64,000 nucleotides of DNA, taken from the NCBI GenBank assembly GCA_948144175.1, contig CANXME010000240.1:57334-121333 (forward strand). Reading direction: 5' to 3'. The notes beneath the pieces are model-generated. The model saw only the letters and a list, made by a program, of their open reading frames with translations, searched no databases and was not told the DNA's origin. Position 1 is the stretch's first letter. Each line of letters begins with the position of its first letter. This document shows positions 44,463-56,300 of the stretch, in pieces. The DNA comes from Closterium sp. NIES-65. Its lineage: Eukaryota > Streptophyta > Zygnematophyceae > Desmidiales > Closteriaceae. The translations under genes and the position numbers were made by a program.

Positions 44463-44730
44463 TGTCGAAATATATTTGTCATGTTTTATAACTGCTTGTA
44501 GTTGTAGTTAGTGTAGTTATTTAAACTGTTGTTGGTGGTGCACCTTATTTGGTTCCTATGCTATATGTACTTCGAACCCTATAGTGAAACTATCATTCCC
44601 CAACTTTCTTCTCAACTCACTCGATACTCACCCTAGGAGAAACCTACTCGACACCTAAGTTCGGGCCTAGGCTCCTAAGCCTAGGCCCTCGTTTTCAACT
44701 TAACTCCACATTCTCGTTAAACTCTCGACA
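44463..44730 (+). repeat. 3' LTR of L3
   Basis: 268 bp, about 99% identical to the 5' LTR and followed by attat (44,731-44,735), where Gypsy GA sequence resumes. Confidence 0.92.
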
Positions 44731-46351
44731 ATTATCCCTAGGTCCTGCGCTCGAAGATGCAGCTTCAGTATCAGTTTTAAACTGAGAAAGGTTAGAAGGA
44801 TTTATCCGAGGCCGATTCGGCTTCTCTTGGGCCTGGAACCTTCTGCTAAGCCTTTGCAGCTGTGTAGGCTCAATCTGTGGGGAACAGGGAGCCTTTAAAC
44901 AGTGCTGCTGGGAGAGAATATTAACTCCTCGGAACGCTCGACCTGTATTATCGCTCTGGAGTAGGGTCCCCATAATACCCGGTACCGGTTTAATTTATGA
45001 CTCTCCCTTAATAATGGCTTGAAAGCCACGAGAAGTAATATTCTTACTTGTCGGGGTATAGGGCTGGAGTTTCCCGGTCGGTGCAGGGTCTTGTTTCGCG
45101 GATCCTCCATTAGTCTCGGCAATTTCCCCTGGTGCTGGCTGGTCGTGACGTTTTAAATTTGCGCCACCATATTCTCTTTTTTTTGCCCTCTTCGAAGTTG
45201 CCACGTTGTCCGTTTTCTGCTTCGGGGGTGCCGCACTGTTCTTGTTCTTCAGCTCTGCACATGTTCTTTTCATTTTCCAACACGCCAAGATACGATGTCC
45301 TGTAGCGCCGCAAAATTTGCACGTCTCATTATTTGCTAGCCGCTGCTCCACATCGCCCTCGTCGTTCTCCATCGGGTCGGCAGTCGTGGGTGGTGCCAAT
45401 CGCCCCATGCCACTAGTTAACTTGTTGCATCGTGTTCCGTAGTAGCTACTGTTCAACGTGTCGAACTGTTCGATCAGTGCTGCCGGAAACTGCGCCCACA
45501 TCCCCTCGCCTTGGACTATTCTATTGTTGATCCACTCTAGAGCTGGGCCTCGTAACAGTGTTCCTGCGAGCCGTATGCGCATTGCATCTTTTCTCGGGGT
45601 CATGCATCCAACAGCTTCGAAGTACATTTCGAGTTCAGCTACAAATCGTCGAACGCCGTTCCTTTTTACTATAGGATTGAACGCCTCCGGTAGCCTCAGC
45701 TTCACTACTTCGAGGTTAACTGTAGCTGCTGCCATTATTGCATGTAGAATTGTCGGTGTTGCCGCTGCTGCTGCTGCTGCTACTGTTGTCGCTGCTGCTA
45801 TGGCGGTTGCCGACTGGTTTGCAAAGAGTTTTTCGAGTCGTGGGAGCACCGCATGTATTTGCTTATGCTCAGCACGTAACTCCACGATTTTCTGTACTGA
45901 AATTATCTCCCTTTCCCTCCATTTGGCGATTTACAGAAAGATGCGCGACAAAAATAATCGAATCCTAGGTGCTGGTCGACATACTGCAGTCAAGTTGACT
46001 GTAGGAACGACGAGCGCGAATTCTGTAAATCGCGTTAATCTCTCTTGAGCGAAATTCGCGTCCGATCTTGGCCGTTGAGGAGGAAATCAATCCGACGCTC
46101 CAAATTCCAAATGTTTTGGGCGAAATTCTCTGGGCCGTTGAGATGAAACTCGATCGAACGGTCAAAACTCCAACCTTTCCACCAGTAATTCTGAGGGGTG
46201 TTCGAAAACCGAATCGAGGGGGACTTCGAAAAATTGCGCGGAACTGGTTTTACATACCCGTATCGGCGCTTTCGTCGTCGCCCCCGCGGTTTTTAAAGGC
46301 CGGAACTAAGCGGTTGAAGACCTCGCGTGTAGACCCGTTCTGATCACCAAG

Positions 46352-46647
46352 TGCGAGGATCTAGGATCGAGCTCAGAAAAGAGAATGTGAATTGAATGAA
46401 TTGAATGATCACCTGGGTACAACACGAGGCTATATATAGGCTCGACACAAGGCCCCGTAACCAGGTGTTACGCGAAGGTTCCACGGGCCGCGAAGCGTCC
46501 GGAACAGATCCTTACCGAATTCGGTAGAAGGCAATTCGGTGGCAACCGAAAGGCCAGAATTCGGTGCACGCAACCTAGCTGGGTGCTATAACTATAATAA
46601 AATATAGGAAAGCACCTAGCCTAGGAAATCAAGCAATTCATGCATGC
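46352..46647 (-). repeat. Right LTR of Gypsy GA, first segment
   Basis: Matches the left LTR from its start to ...aattcatgcatgc, where Gypsy GB begins. The last five bases, catgc, are GB's target duplication. The LTR resumes at 52,202. Confidence 0.88.
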
Positions 46648-46977
46648 TGTAAGGAAAATCCCTTTTCCTTACTTCGCATCCCTGCTCAACGCGTACATCA
46701 CGGTAGCACCTCAGTCAACACCGTTACCACTCGCGATCATCGCATCGACAATCATCCAGCCATTTTCGCACATCGCACCCCGACCTCACGGCTCGGCTGG
46801 TAACCCGCGCTCCGGGCCTACGCTTCGACACTTTCCCAACCTCAGTCCGAGGCTCGTCGCGCGACTACCACAAACCATTACCGTTACCACTGTAGCTTTC
46901 GCTATATATTCTTCGCTCATTGTATTCTTGCTTCGATAGTGCAATTCTCGTTCGTTCACTCAATTGCACTCGTAACA
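46648..46977 (+). repeat. 5' LTR of Gypsy GB
   Basis: 330 bp, tgtaaggaaa to actcgtaaca. A TATA-like ctatatattc lies near 46,900. Confidence 0.92.
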
Positions 46978-47160
46978 CTTGGTATTCAGAGCCTACGATC
47001 TCATCTCGCACCGCATCCACACCTTCGCTTCCCCACTATCTCATTTTTTTGGGGGGGGTAGACGTCTCTCAGCGATACAGCACCGCCGCTCGTAGTGCTC
47101 TCTCGCAAGCACGCACGGCCACGACCGAGGCTCTCGCTGAGCTTGCCCGACACCCCCGCC

Positions 47161-50100
47161 ATGGCCGACTTCACGCTCGCCACATTGACGCAGGAGCAAC
47201 TTGATCGTCTCGTGCGCCAACTGGAAGATTCGGCGCTCGAAATCGCGACTCTCACGGCGGAACGTGACTCCGCCCGTCAACAGTCCACGATGAACATTCC
47301 GGCGACATCACACGCACCAACAAATTTATCTGCACATTCGGATGAGCCGATCGTCATCTCGTCCGGCACACCAACACAACACGACAGCATGGGACAACGC
47401 TCAAGCGCAGCCAGTGATGGCGCCGCCCAGCCGATGCCTGGCATGGGAGGAAACAGGATCGCACCAAGCCCGCGGGAGCCCCGAGAAGCCCGTCGGCACG
47501 TGGAATTTGCGGCGACAAGTGGCGAACACGCCATCATGGCACCAATGCCGCTCAAGCCGCAACGCCCGCCCTGCTTCGACCCAAGCCAACGCGGCGGTCC
47601 GACGGTTCAATCGTGGGTCTTCACGATGAACGTCTTCTTCGACGCAAATTACGTCGAGTCGGACGCCGCGAAGATCCGGTATGCAGTGTCACTGCTAAGG
47701 GGCCTCGCCATGGACTGGTGGCGAGTCATCGTGACGTCGCCACGCGCCTACGAGCCACCGTCGCACGAGGAAGGGCCCACGGGTCCAGCTTTCACCTGGA
47801 GTTCGTTCTGCGAGACCGCCCAATATAGCACGTGGGATGCGTGGTGCGCAGGGCTTCGGGCGTATTTTGAGCGGATCGCGGCTTCAATTTCGGCGCGTCA
47901 GAGATTGCGCACTTGGCGCCAGCTCGGGTCAGTTCAAGATTATACAAGCGGTTTTCTCGCACTTTGCGAGCAGGTCGGCTACATGCACGAAGCGAAGCGG
48001 GTGGACCGTTACGTCAGAGGGCTGAAGCCGGATATCTCGCACGAAATAATGCTGCGCGGACTCTCTAATTTCAACGAGATTCTCGCGCTCGCCGAGAAGA
48101 TCGACATTCTACGCCGACCAAGACCGGGGTCCTATTACGGACATCGCCCTCGGGGACCGACCGAGCACGCCACTGTACACGCCGTTGCAACGAATGCAGC
48201 TGCCGCACCGTTTAAGGGGCGCTGCTTTGCTTGCAACAGGCCGGGCCATCGCAAGAGCGAATGCCCAGAGGAGCTGAGGTGCCGAGGAGCAGAGCAGGGG
48301 AGGGAGTCTCAGAGGCAGGGAAACGCCAGCAATCAGTAGAAGTTGGGTCAACTACTGACGAGACTGTCTGCTCGCCCAACCACACCGACCCTCACCGAGT
48401 CACAGTACCGATTCACGCCATCGATCGGGCTCGGATGAATAAGGAGGGTACAGCGACGGATTGCCCGGTACTGATCGACGGGAAAATACAGGGAGCAGCA
48501 GTGAAGATTTTTATTGACGGAGGAGCAAGTCACAGCTTAGTTAATACCGCAACCGCACGGAAATTACAGTTAACACTTAGCCGATGCTTACCTGAGATAG
48601 ATGCACGCTAAGTCGACGGAACGCCACTGGCCATACGGGAAAAGGTGGAGCGAGTAAAAATCCGCTGCGGAGGGAACTTCGGGTTTACACAGGAAATGCT
48701 CGCAACGACACTGGATGGGCACGACATTTTATTGGGACGTGATTGGCTGCGACGGTATAATCCTCGAATTGACTGGACGACGGGTAGCTGCACAGTACGA
48801 AGTAGTGGTAACTGGGTCGTCCTACCTCGCTGGCAGCCACCCGAGTCTTCGACGGTCCAGGTCAACGCCATCACGATGAAACGGGCTGTCGCTGCTGGAG
48901 CTAGCGTGTACGCAGTGGATATAGCATTAGTAGGAAAAGAGGAGCAGCCGAGCGATTTTCAGAAACTGTTGGCAGCAGTACCGCCCGAACTTCAGGCGCT
49001 ACTGAAACGATTCCCGGGTATTTTTCCGGATGACTTACCGCAAGGGCTGCCACCTCAGCGGGCGCATGACCATAGGATCGAGTTAGAACCGGGGGCACAG
49101 CCAACTATATAGCGCCGGTTCAGACTGACACAGCCCGAGCTCGACGAGCTAAGGAAGCAGTTAGATTATCTGTTAGAAAAGCAGTTTATCCGACCGAGCT
49201 CGTCACCGTTCGCCGCACCGATACTGTTCACACCGATAAAAGACGGAGGGTTTCGCATGTGCATCGACTACCGAGCGCTTAACAGGGTAACAGTCAAATC
49301 GCGGTACCCCATCCCCCGCGCCGACGAACTGATCGACCAGCTGCGAACAGCACGGGTATTTTCGAAAATAGACTTACGAGGAGGTTACCATCAGATTCGG
49401 GTCGAACCATCGGACTGCGCCAAGACAGCATTTAGGACTAGGTACGGGTCATTCGAGTACACAGTGATGCCTTTCGGGCTGACCAACGCGCCTGCAACAT
49501 TTCAGATGACCATGAACGAGGCGTTTAGGCCACTTTTAGATAAATGCGTGATAGTTTACCTCGACGACATTCTCGTTTACAGTCGGGACCAGCAGCAGCA
49601 CTTAGTCGATCTCGAAGCAGTTTTTAAAATTTTAGAGGCACATCGGCTACTCACCAAGGGCTCCAAGTGCGAGTTTTTTCGGGACAGGCTATAATTTTTC
49701 GGACACGTTATTTCGGAGGCTGGGGTTGAAATCGACCCTAAGAAGCTGGATACCGTAAAAGCGTGGCATCCCCCGACGAACATCACGGAACTGCAGAGTT
49801 TTTTAGGATTCGTTAATTACGTTTGTCGGTTCGTCCCCGACATGGCACACTTAACCGCCCCGCTCACAGATTTACTGCGCAAGGGGGTCGTGTTTACGTG
49901 GGGGGAGAAAGAGCATGGTGCCTTCTCTGCCCTGAAAAATGTTCTCTGTTCACCACCCGTCCTACGCATCGCTGACCCGCATCGCCCCTTCGAAGTTGTT
50001 ACCGACGCGAGTGACATCGCCATCGAAGCCGTACTGTTACAGGACTTCGGCAACGGCCTCCAACCCATCGCCTACGAATCACGAAAACTTCATCCGCCTG

Positions 50101-51827
50101 AGCGAAATTACCCGATACACGACCGCGAAATGCTCGCGATCGTGCATGCATTCAAAGTGTGGCGCTGCTACTTGACCGGCGCAGACGTGACAGTACGGAC
50201 AGACCATCGATCCCTACAGTACCTCCGTGCACAGCCCCACCTCAACCCACGACAGATTTGATGGCTCGATTTCCTTAAGTCAAACTTCCATTATACGGCC
50301 ACATATAAAAAAGGAGCCTCGAATATCGCCGACGCACTGACCCGCCCCACTGCCCAGATCCATGCGATACTACTCGCCCAGACCAGCCCGCTACTGACAG
50401 GACTATTTACCCACGGATATCAAACAGACCCATTCTTCACAGGAGGAAATTCGCAGCAGTTCGCAGCAGCCAAGGGAGTCTATTACGTAAAAGCTGGAAC
50501 TGACCGCATCTGGGTACCAGGGTACACACTACTACGGGAATTACTATTACAGGAGGCACACGACGGGGTTACCTCGGGACATTTCGGAGTAGAAAAAACA
50601 CGGCAGCAGCTGCAGCGGTACTATTACTGGCCTGAAATGTTGACCGACGTGCAACGACACGTGGCATCGTGTCCCACTTGCCAGCTCATGAAGTCAACCA
50701 GGAAGCGGCCGGCGGGACAATTGCAACCAATCCCACCTCCAGAGCGTGCTTGGCAGCAAGTGACGATGGACTTCGTCACGGGGTTACCGGCCGGGGCGAG
50801 TGGGAATGACGCGATCCTGGTCGTCGTCGATCGACTGACGAAAATGGCACACTTCGCAGCCTGCAAGAAATCAATCACAGCCGAGGAAACAGCCCGACTC
50901 TTCATCACCACCGTCGTTCGACTGCACGGGATACCAGCATCGATCATCAGCGACAGGGACTCGAAGTCTACCAGCAATTTCTGGCGGAACCTGTGGCAGC
51001 AGTTCGGCACGCGACTACAATTCAGTTCATCGTATCACCCCGAAACCGACGGACAGACAGAACGGACAAACCAGACCATGGAGCAGCTCATTAGGGCCAC
51101 GTGCGACGATCCAAACACGTGGGAGCAGCAGCTACCACTCATCGAATTCGCATACAACAACGCGCCATCCGCCACGACCCAACAGTCACCGTTTTACCTG
51201 AATTACGGACAAGACCCCACAGTACCCATGACCCCAAATCCCGAGAACCCCGTTCCACGCGCACAACAATTCGCCGAGATTTTGCAAGCAGCACGGACCA
51301 GGGCAGCAGAAGCAATCAAAAAATCGAACATCATCGCTAAACGCAAAGCCGACCGCCACTGCAGACCTGTCACTTATCAGCTCGACGACCTCATTTTACT
51401 CGACAATCAAAACCTCCGCCTGCCCATCACTCCCAAACTCCGCCCCCGATACTGTGGGCCATTTCGAATTAGCCACATGATCACACCTGTCACCGCACAC
51501 CTCCTCCTCCCTGCTGACTGGTACGTCAGCCCCTCGTTCCACGTCAGCCTACTTCGCCCTTACGTACCATCCACCAGCCAACTCCCACAACATCAACCAT
51601 CCAGCATGGCACGACCACCATCCGAACCAATCATCACCCCCGACAAAATCCTGAGTCATAGAGTTTGCGACCCCCGAGGAGCTCGAAAGATCGAGTTCCT
51701 GATCCGCTGGAAAGACCGTACACCTACCGAGGACAATTGGGTTTCACTGGACAGAATTGAAAACCACCCTGTCCTCACCGAACATCTGCGCAGCCGAAAC
51801 TTCAAAGACGTCCACGCGCTTTCGTAA
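47161..51827 (+). pseudogene. Gypsy GB gag-pol region
   Basis: Gag begins at 47,161 (MADFTLATLTQEQLD). A retrotransposon Gag body runs about 47,570-48,130, and a CCHC knuckle CFACNRPGHRKSEC lies near 48,222. Protease (DGGASHSL) is near 48,520. Reverse transcriptase runs about 49,120-49,700 ([21 protein letters not shown]), RNase H about 49,990-50,360 and the integrase zinc region about 50,560-50,690. The DDE core is at about 50,770-51,080 (TMDFVTGLP, ISDRDSKSTS, ETDGQTERTNQ). A C-terminal chromodomain (FLIRWKDRTPTEDNW) is at about 51,690-51,820. Parts match G1 one for one. Confidence 0.9.
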
Positions 51828-51854
51828 GGAGGACCTCCTTAGGAGGGGGGATAG

Positions 51855-52196
51855 TGTAAGGAAAATCCCTTTTCCTTACTTCGCATCCCTGCTCAACGCG
51901 TACATCACTGTAGCACCTCAGTCAGCACCGTTGCCACTCGCGATCATCGCATCGACAATCATCCCGCCATTTTCGCACATCGCACCCCGACCTCACGGCT
52001 CGGCTGGTAACCCGCGCTCCGGGCCTACGCTTCGACACTTTCCCAACCTCAGTCCCAGGCTCGTCGCGCGACTACCACAGACCATTACCGTTACCACTGT
52101 AGCTTTCGCTATATATTCTTCGCTCATGCCTTCGCTCATTGTATTCTTGCTTCGATAGTGCAATTCTCGTTCGTTCACTCAATTGCACTCGTAACA
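51855..52196 (+). repeat. 3' LTR of Gypsy GB
   Basis: 342 bp, about 98% identical to the 5' LTR. It is longer because of a duplicated short unit near the end (cttcgctcat). Confidence 0.92.
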
Positions 52197-52201
52197 CATG
52201 C

Positions 52202-52282
52202 ATATAATTATCCTATGCTAGAAATAGCATGATAAAATAAAGGCAAGCAAGCATAGCTGGCATAAGCTGTCGTACTCTCACA
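52202..52282 (-). repeat. Right LTR of Gypsy GA, second segment
   Basis: Continues the interrupted LTR (atataattatcc ... gtactctcaca), then gctct, the right target duplication of GA, inside the satellite array. Confidence 0.88.
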
Positions 52283-52393
52283 GCTCTCTTCTGCTCACTG
52301 TTGCTCTCCTCTGATCGCTGCTGCTGCGCTCCTCTGGTCGCTGCAGCTCTCCTCTGGTCGCTGGAGCTCTCCTCTGGTCGCTGTAGCTCTCCT
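52283..52393 (+). repeat. 20-bp satellite array, piece 2
   Basis: About five copies of the unit seen in piece 1 (ctcctctggtcgctgcagct phase). It lies between the right target duplication of Gypsy GA (gctct, 52,283-52,287) and the left target duplication of Copia C4 (ctcct, 52,389-52,393). Confidence 0.88.
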
Positions 52394-53365
52394 TGTTAAC
52401 AGGAATGGAGTGTTGGCCCCGCCCTCGCTTGGGCAATGCCGACGACTTGGTTGGATGTACGGGAGTAGCAACTGACCGTTCACAGTGGGAGAGCTGCTTG
52501 ACAGGCTTTGTCGAGCTGCAGGGGACCGCTATGGTGTTGCTGTCGACTAGGGAGCTCGGCAGCTGCAACTTACTGGTCTGGGCGACGGGTGGGACGTCGA
52601 CCAGGACTTGCAGTTCGACCGGGAGGTCGACAGAGCAGTCCGTCGACCTGGCAAGTGAGCAGCGATCGACGAGGGGAGTTCGGCGACAACCGCTGATGGC
52701 TCTGGTCGACGGAAGGGGTCTGTAAACCAGGGGGTAGCTCGACGGGAGTTGTGGTCGACCAGAGGGACCTGGTGGTCGACCGGAAGCACCTGGTGGTCGA
52801 CCGGGTCGACTGGGTAACCTGCTCGACGAGTTCTGCGGAGGCGCGCGAACGTCGACGAGGTTGTGATGGCGCAGGCGACTGCGGGCTGGTATCCCGGAGT
52901 CGATATGGCTCGTCAGGCGCAGACAACAGCCGACGAATGCCCATCGAGGCAAGTCGGGCCAATCGTCTGCGCACACCTGCGAGCGTGCACACTGCTGTGT
53001 TCTACGGGGCAACGCTGGACAGCCCCTCAGCTGCAGCGTTGGCACGCCGTCGATCTGCTCCGTTGGCAGGTCGCCTTTCTGCAGTGCTGGCGCGGCTCCT
53101 CTACGCAACGCTGGCAGGCGGTTGACCTAGATGTGCTGGCGGTCGACCAGGCTAGCAGCAGGGTTGCTAGGCGCCTGATGTAGTCATTGTTGCCATCTCT
53201 TGTTGGACTCAATTCTGGAATTCTAACTTTGCTAGTGGAAACTCTTGCCAATTTCTTCCGTGAATGTGCAAACACTAAGGAACCAAGCAAAGCTAAGATC
53301 ACCTCTAGTAGTTCGTGCCAACCCGTGTAGTCTAGTTCACTACCGTTGTAGAGTTAATCTCCGCA
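52394..53365 (+). repeat. 5' LTR of Copia C4
   Basis: 972 bp, tgttaacagg to atctccgca. It contains many gtcgac and gtcga units, for example a cluster at 52,735-52,860. Confidence 0.9.
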
Positions 53366-56300
53366 TGGTGCGGTGAGCGTGGAGCGAACACGCGACCTTC
53401 AGATAGGAGCCGACTTTTGCACCTACTAAGTCGTTCGTAGGCCGGGAGCAGTGATAGTCGCCATGGTCGACCCCGTAGTTGATGCGGGTGTAGCGGACAC
53501 CTTGGAGGCACGTTTGGCTGACGCGAGGAGACGCCACACGGATGGCGAGTACGGGACGATTCCCTTGGTGATCCACGAGCTGGGCATCCGGTCGCAGTGG
53601 GCGACGGAACACCCTTCTCGTCCTACCTCTCCTCGACCGTGCGCAACGAAGGTGGCGTCGACGACGAGGTCGATGGTGGTGCACGAGTCAGCGGCAGCGA
53701 AGGCACGAGGCAGAGAGGAGTGATCAAGGTCGACGGTGGTGTCGACGGAATCCAGACACGAGTGCAGCGGTCGTCGGCTGCTGCAGGGAGCTCGCATGCC
53801 GACGTCGATGTTCGACGCCGTTCTCCTCCACAAAGGGTTGGAGGGCTCTCGGTGACGACACACGTGACTGCGGGCGAGATTGCACCGGCATATGGCTACT
53901 TCAAGATCTCCCCAAACCGGATCGCCGTCGCACCGCTGCAAGGTCGACGGGACCTCATCACCTGGAGGGAGTCAATTGAACCTCAGCTAGAGGTCGTCGG
54001 GCTGAAGGGCTTCGCCGATGGCACCGTGCCCTTTCCGCCCGAGGAGGATGTCGAGCTACGCGGGGAGTTTTGTTCTGCTCACCTGCTCACCTTCATGGTC
54101 ATCTTGAGGTGCTGCTCGCCAGTGGTGCAGCTAGCGCTCAGGAGCTGTCGAGAGCGACTGGATGCTGGTCACCAGGCATGGCACTTCATCATGTCGACGT
54201 ACCAGGCCAGGGATGACCTGTACATCGGACAGCTAGAGGAGAAGATGACTCACATTCGAATGGGCGAGCAGGAGTCGGCGATGGACTACTGCAACCGAGC
54301 TCGACGGATCCTAGCTGAGATAAGGATGGCGGGCGCCGAATACTCGACGGCGTCCTACATCACCCACGTCCTCAAGGGCCTGCCGCGCAGCTACAACCTC
54401 ATGAAGAGGTTTACGATGGTGCCCGGCACACGTGAGTCCCTCGACGAGGACTCCCTTACCAGTTACATCCTCCAGGATGAGGCGATGCAGGAGGCAAAGC
54501 AGCCCACGGAGTTCCTTCCGCAGGCGAGCTACGCTGCACCGACGAAGCCAAATAGTCAGCAGGAGCAGTGCGGGAAACCAGGCGGAGGTGGTAGCGGAGG
54601 TGGGCGGTCGACGAAGGACGTCGACGAGAAGAGGTCGACGCGGGACAAGGGTCGACGAGGTGGTGGTCGACGTCGGGGGTGCTGGATCTGCGGCGACCCC
54701 GACCATCTCTCCTTCGAGTGCCCCGACCGCGATGACAGCGAGGAGGATGACAACAAGGAAGGCCGCAGTCGATCGGCCAGTCGTCGCCCCCGTCGAGTTG
54801 AGAAGCCGCGCAAGGAGAAGCAAGCGTCGAAGAAGACGTCCTCGACGAAGGACGTCGACAGCTCCAGCGACAAGAGCCGAGGCGACGGGGAGGCGTCGTG
54901 CTCGATGGTCGGCGTGGTGGAGCCGACGGTCTCGCTAGCACCGGAGGCTGGCGAGGACTTCCATGCGGTGGCAACAGCTGTGCAGGCCAACCCGATGGCG
55001 GTGCTGCTCGACAGCGGGTGCTCCCACCACCTGATGGGGACGAAGTCGGTCTTCGTCGACATGGGGCCGAGCGACTGAGTGAAGCACGTGCGTGGGTTCA
55101 ATGGGCATTACAGTCTGTCGAGGGTCGTGGAACTGTCGCTCTGCAAGGGGAGGCCGGGAAGCGGGTGCTCATCCCCGACGTGGTCTACCTTCCGGGTGTT
55201 CAGGCGATTTTGCTGTCAGCCGTCCAACTGAAGGAGAGCGGAGTGCAGCTGCAGGGTGACAGCGACAAGATGCTGCTCGTTTTTACGACCGGGGAGGTGC
55301 TCGGTCGAGCACGCTACACCGGCCGAGTCCTCTGCACCGACCTTCGCCCCTGCTCAACACAGTCGCCGTCGACTGAGGTGGTGACTCTGCGGACGATCGT
55401 CTCGGCGTAAAAAACGACCCCTGATCGGCTACATGCGAGGCTCGCGCACGTCGGCGTCGACACGATCAAGAGCTCGGCAAAGCATGGAGTTGCTGTTGGG
55501 CTCGACATCACGCCGTCGACCGGAGCAAAACCCGCCGTGTGTCTCGTGTGTCGGAGGAAAGCTGGCACGGCACACCTTCCCTGCCAAGGGCTCGGACGCA
55601 GCGGAGGCGCTGGCTGTCGTGCACATTGACTTGTGCGGGCCATTTCGAGTAGCTGCCAAGGATGGCAGCCTATACTTCCTGCTGCTGAAGGATCGCCATA
55701 CTCGATTTGTATGGGCGATGCCGGTCGCTCGGAAGAGCGATGTGCTGCGGGAGTTCCAGCGGTGGCTGGTGCTGGTGGAACGGCAGACGAAGAAGTCGGT
55801 GCTGTCGCTTCGCCCCGATCGAGGTGGGGAGTTCCTCGGGAAGGCGTTCACCGACTTCGTCGATGGGAAGGGCATCGTCCACGACCTGACGTGCCCCTAC
55901 ACTCCGAAGTAGAAGGGCATGGCTGAGCGGGAGATGCGCACGGCCGTCTAGTCCGTGCGGACGATGTTGCTGCACATGGGCGTGCAGCACCATTGGTGGC
56001 ACCTTGCTCTACGACAAGCTGTCTGGGTGCGCAACTGCTTGGAGCGGTCGACGATGCCGCCGGGGACAACTCCGTACCAGCTGCTGACCGGGCAGAAGCC
56101 CGACCTTACGCTGGCGCGGGTGTGGGGCTGCATGGTGCAGTTCATGGTTCCCGAGCAGCAACGTGGTGGGAAGCTGGCGCCGAAGGCTCGCTGGGGACTT
56201 CACCTGGGTGTGTCGCCACAGAGCAAGGGCTGGGAAGTGCTCGATCTGACCGACAACAAGGTGGTCACGTCGGTCAAGGTGATCTTCTACGAGACGCTGT

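Larger units (their letters stand above)
43452..44730 (+). mobile_element. Small non-autonomous LTR element L3 with hairpin run
   Basis: The 268-bp LTRs at 43,452-43,719 and 44,463-44,730 differ at about two sites and are flanked by attat on both sides. The primer-binding site tggtatcagagc (43,720-43,731) follows the left LTR. A purine tract (ttatgggggcg) precedes the right LTR. The 740-bp interior has no retroelement gene. It carries a run of GC-rich hairpins just after the primer site and a G/C-skewed remainder. The tiny LTR difference implies a very recent insertion. Confidence 0.92.
41160..45885 (-). pseudogene. Gypsy GA gag-pol region
   Basis: On the minus strand, Gag starts near 45,885 (MELRAEHKQIHAVL) and carries a CCHC knuckle CKFCGATGHRILAC near 45,320. 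A protease with VDSGASHSV lies near 43,335, beyond the inserted L3. The beginning of reverse transcriptase is near 42,730, RNase H-type sequence is near 42,640-42,500, and integrase lies at about 42,300-41,700 (ISDRDPKSTS, QTDGQTERLNQ). A chromodomain (FLIRWKGYDPTEDSW) is at about 41,330-41,170. It is a different Gypsy lineage from G1 and GB. It is broken. Confidence 0.85.
46648..52196 (+). mobile_element. Gypsy (chromovirus) element GB inside an LTR of Gypsy GA
   Basis: LTRs at 46,648-46,977 and 51,855-52,196 differ by about six substitutions and a 12-base length change. The target duplication catgc is present on both sides (46,643-46,647; 52,197-52,201). A primer-binding site of the type ttggtattcagagc starts near 46,979. 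A polypurine tract (ggaggggggatag) precedes the right LTR. All Gypsy parts are visible from gag to chromodomain. It is a sister of G1. Nearly whole in layout, with a few breaks. Confidence 0.94.
40772..52282 (-). mobile_element. Gypsy (chromovirus) element GA, host of two later insertions
   Basis: Minus-strand element with LTRs at 40,772-41,139 and 46,352-46,647 continued at 52,202-52,282 (the second LTR is interrupted by Gypsy GB). The target duplication gctct is present at both ends. A polypurine tract (minus; cgtcccccccctc on the plus strand) adjoins the left LTR. L3 is inserted between gag and protease, and GB within the right LTR. The LTR pair differs by about 3-4%, older than either guest. 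It is incomplete, with several breaks. Confidence 0.9.
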
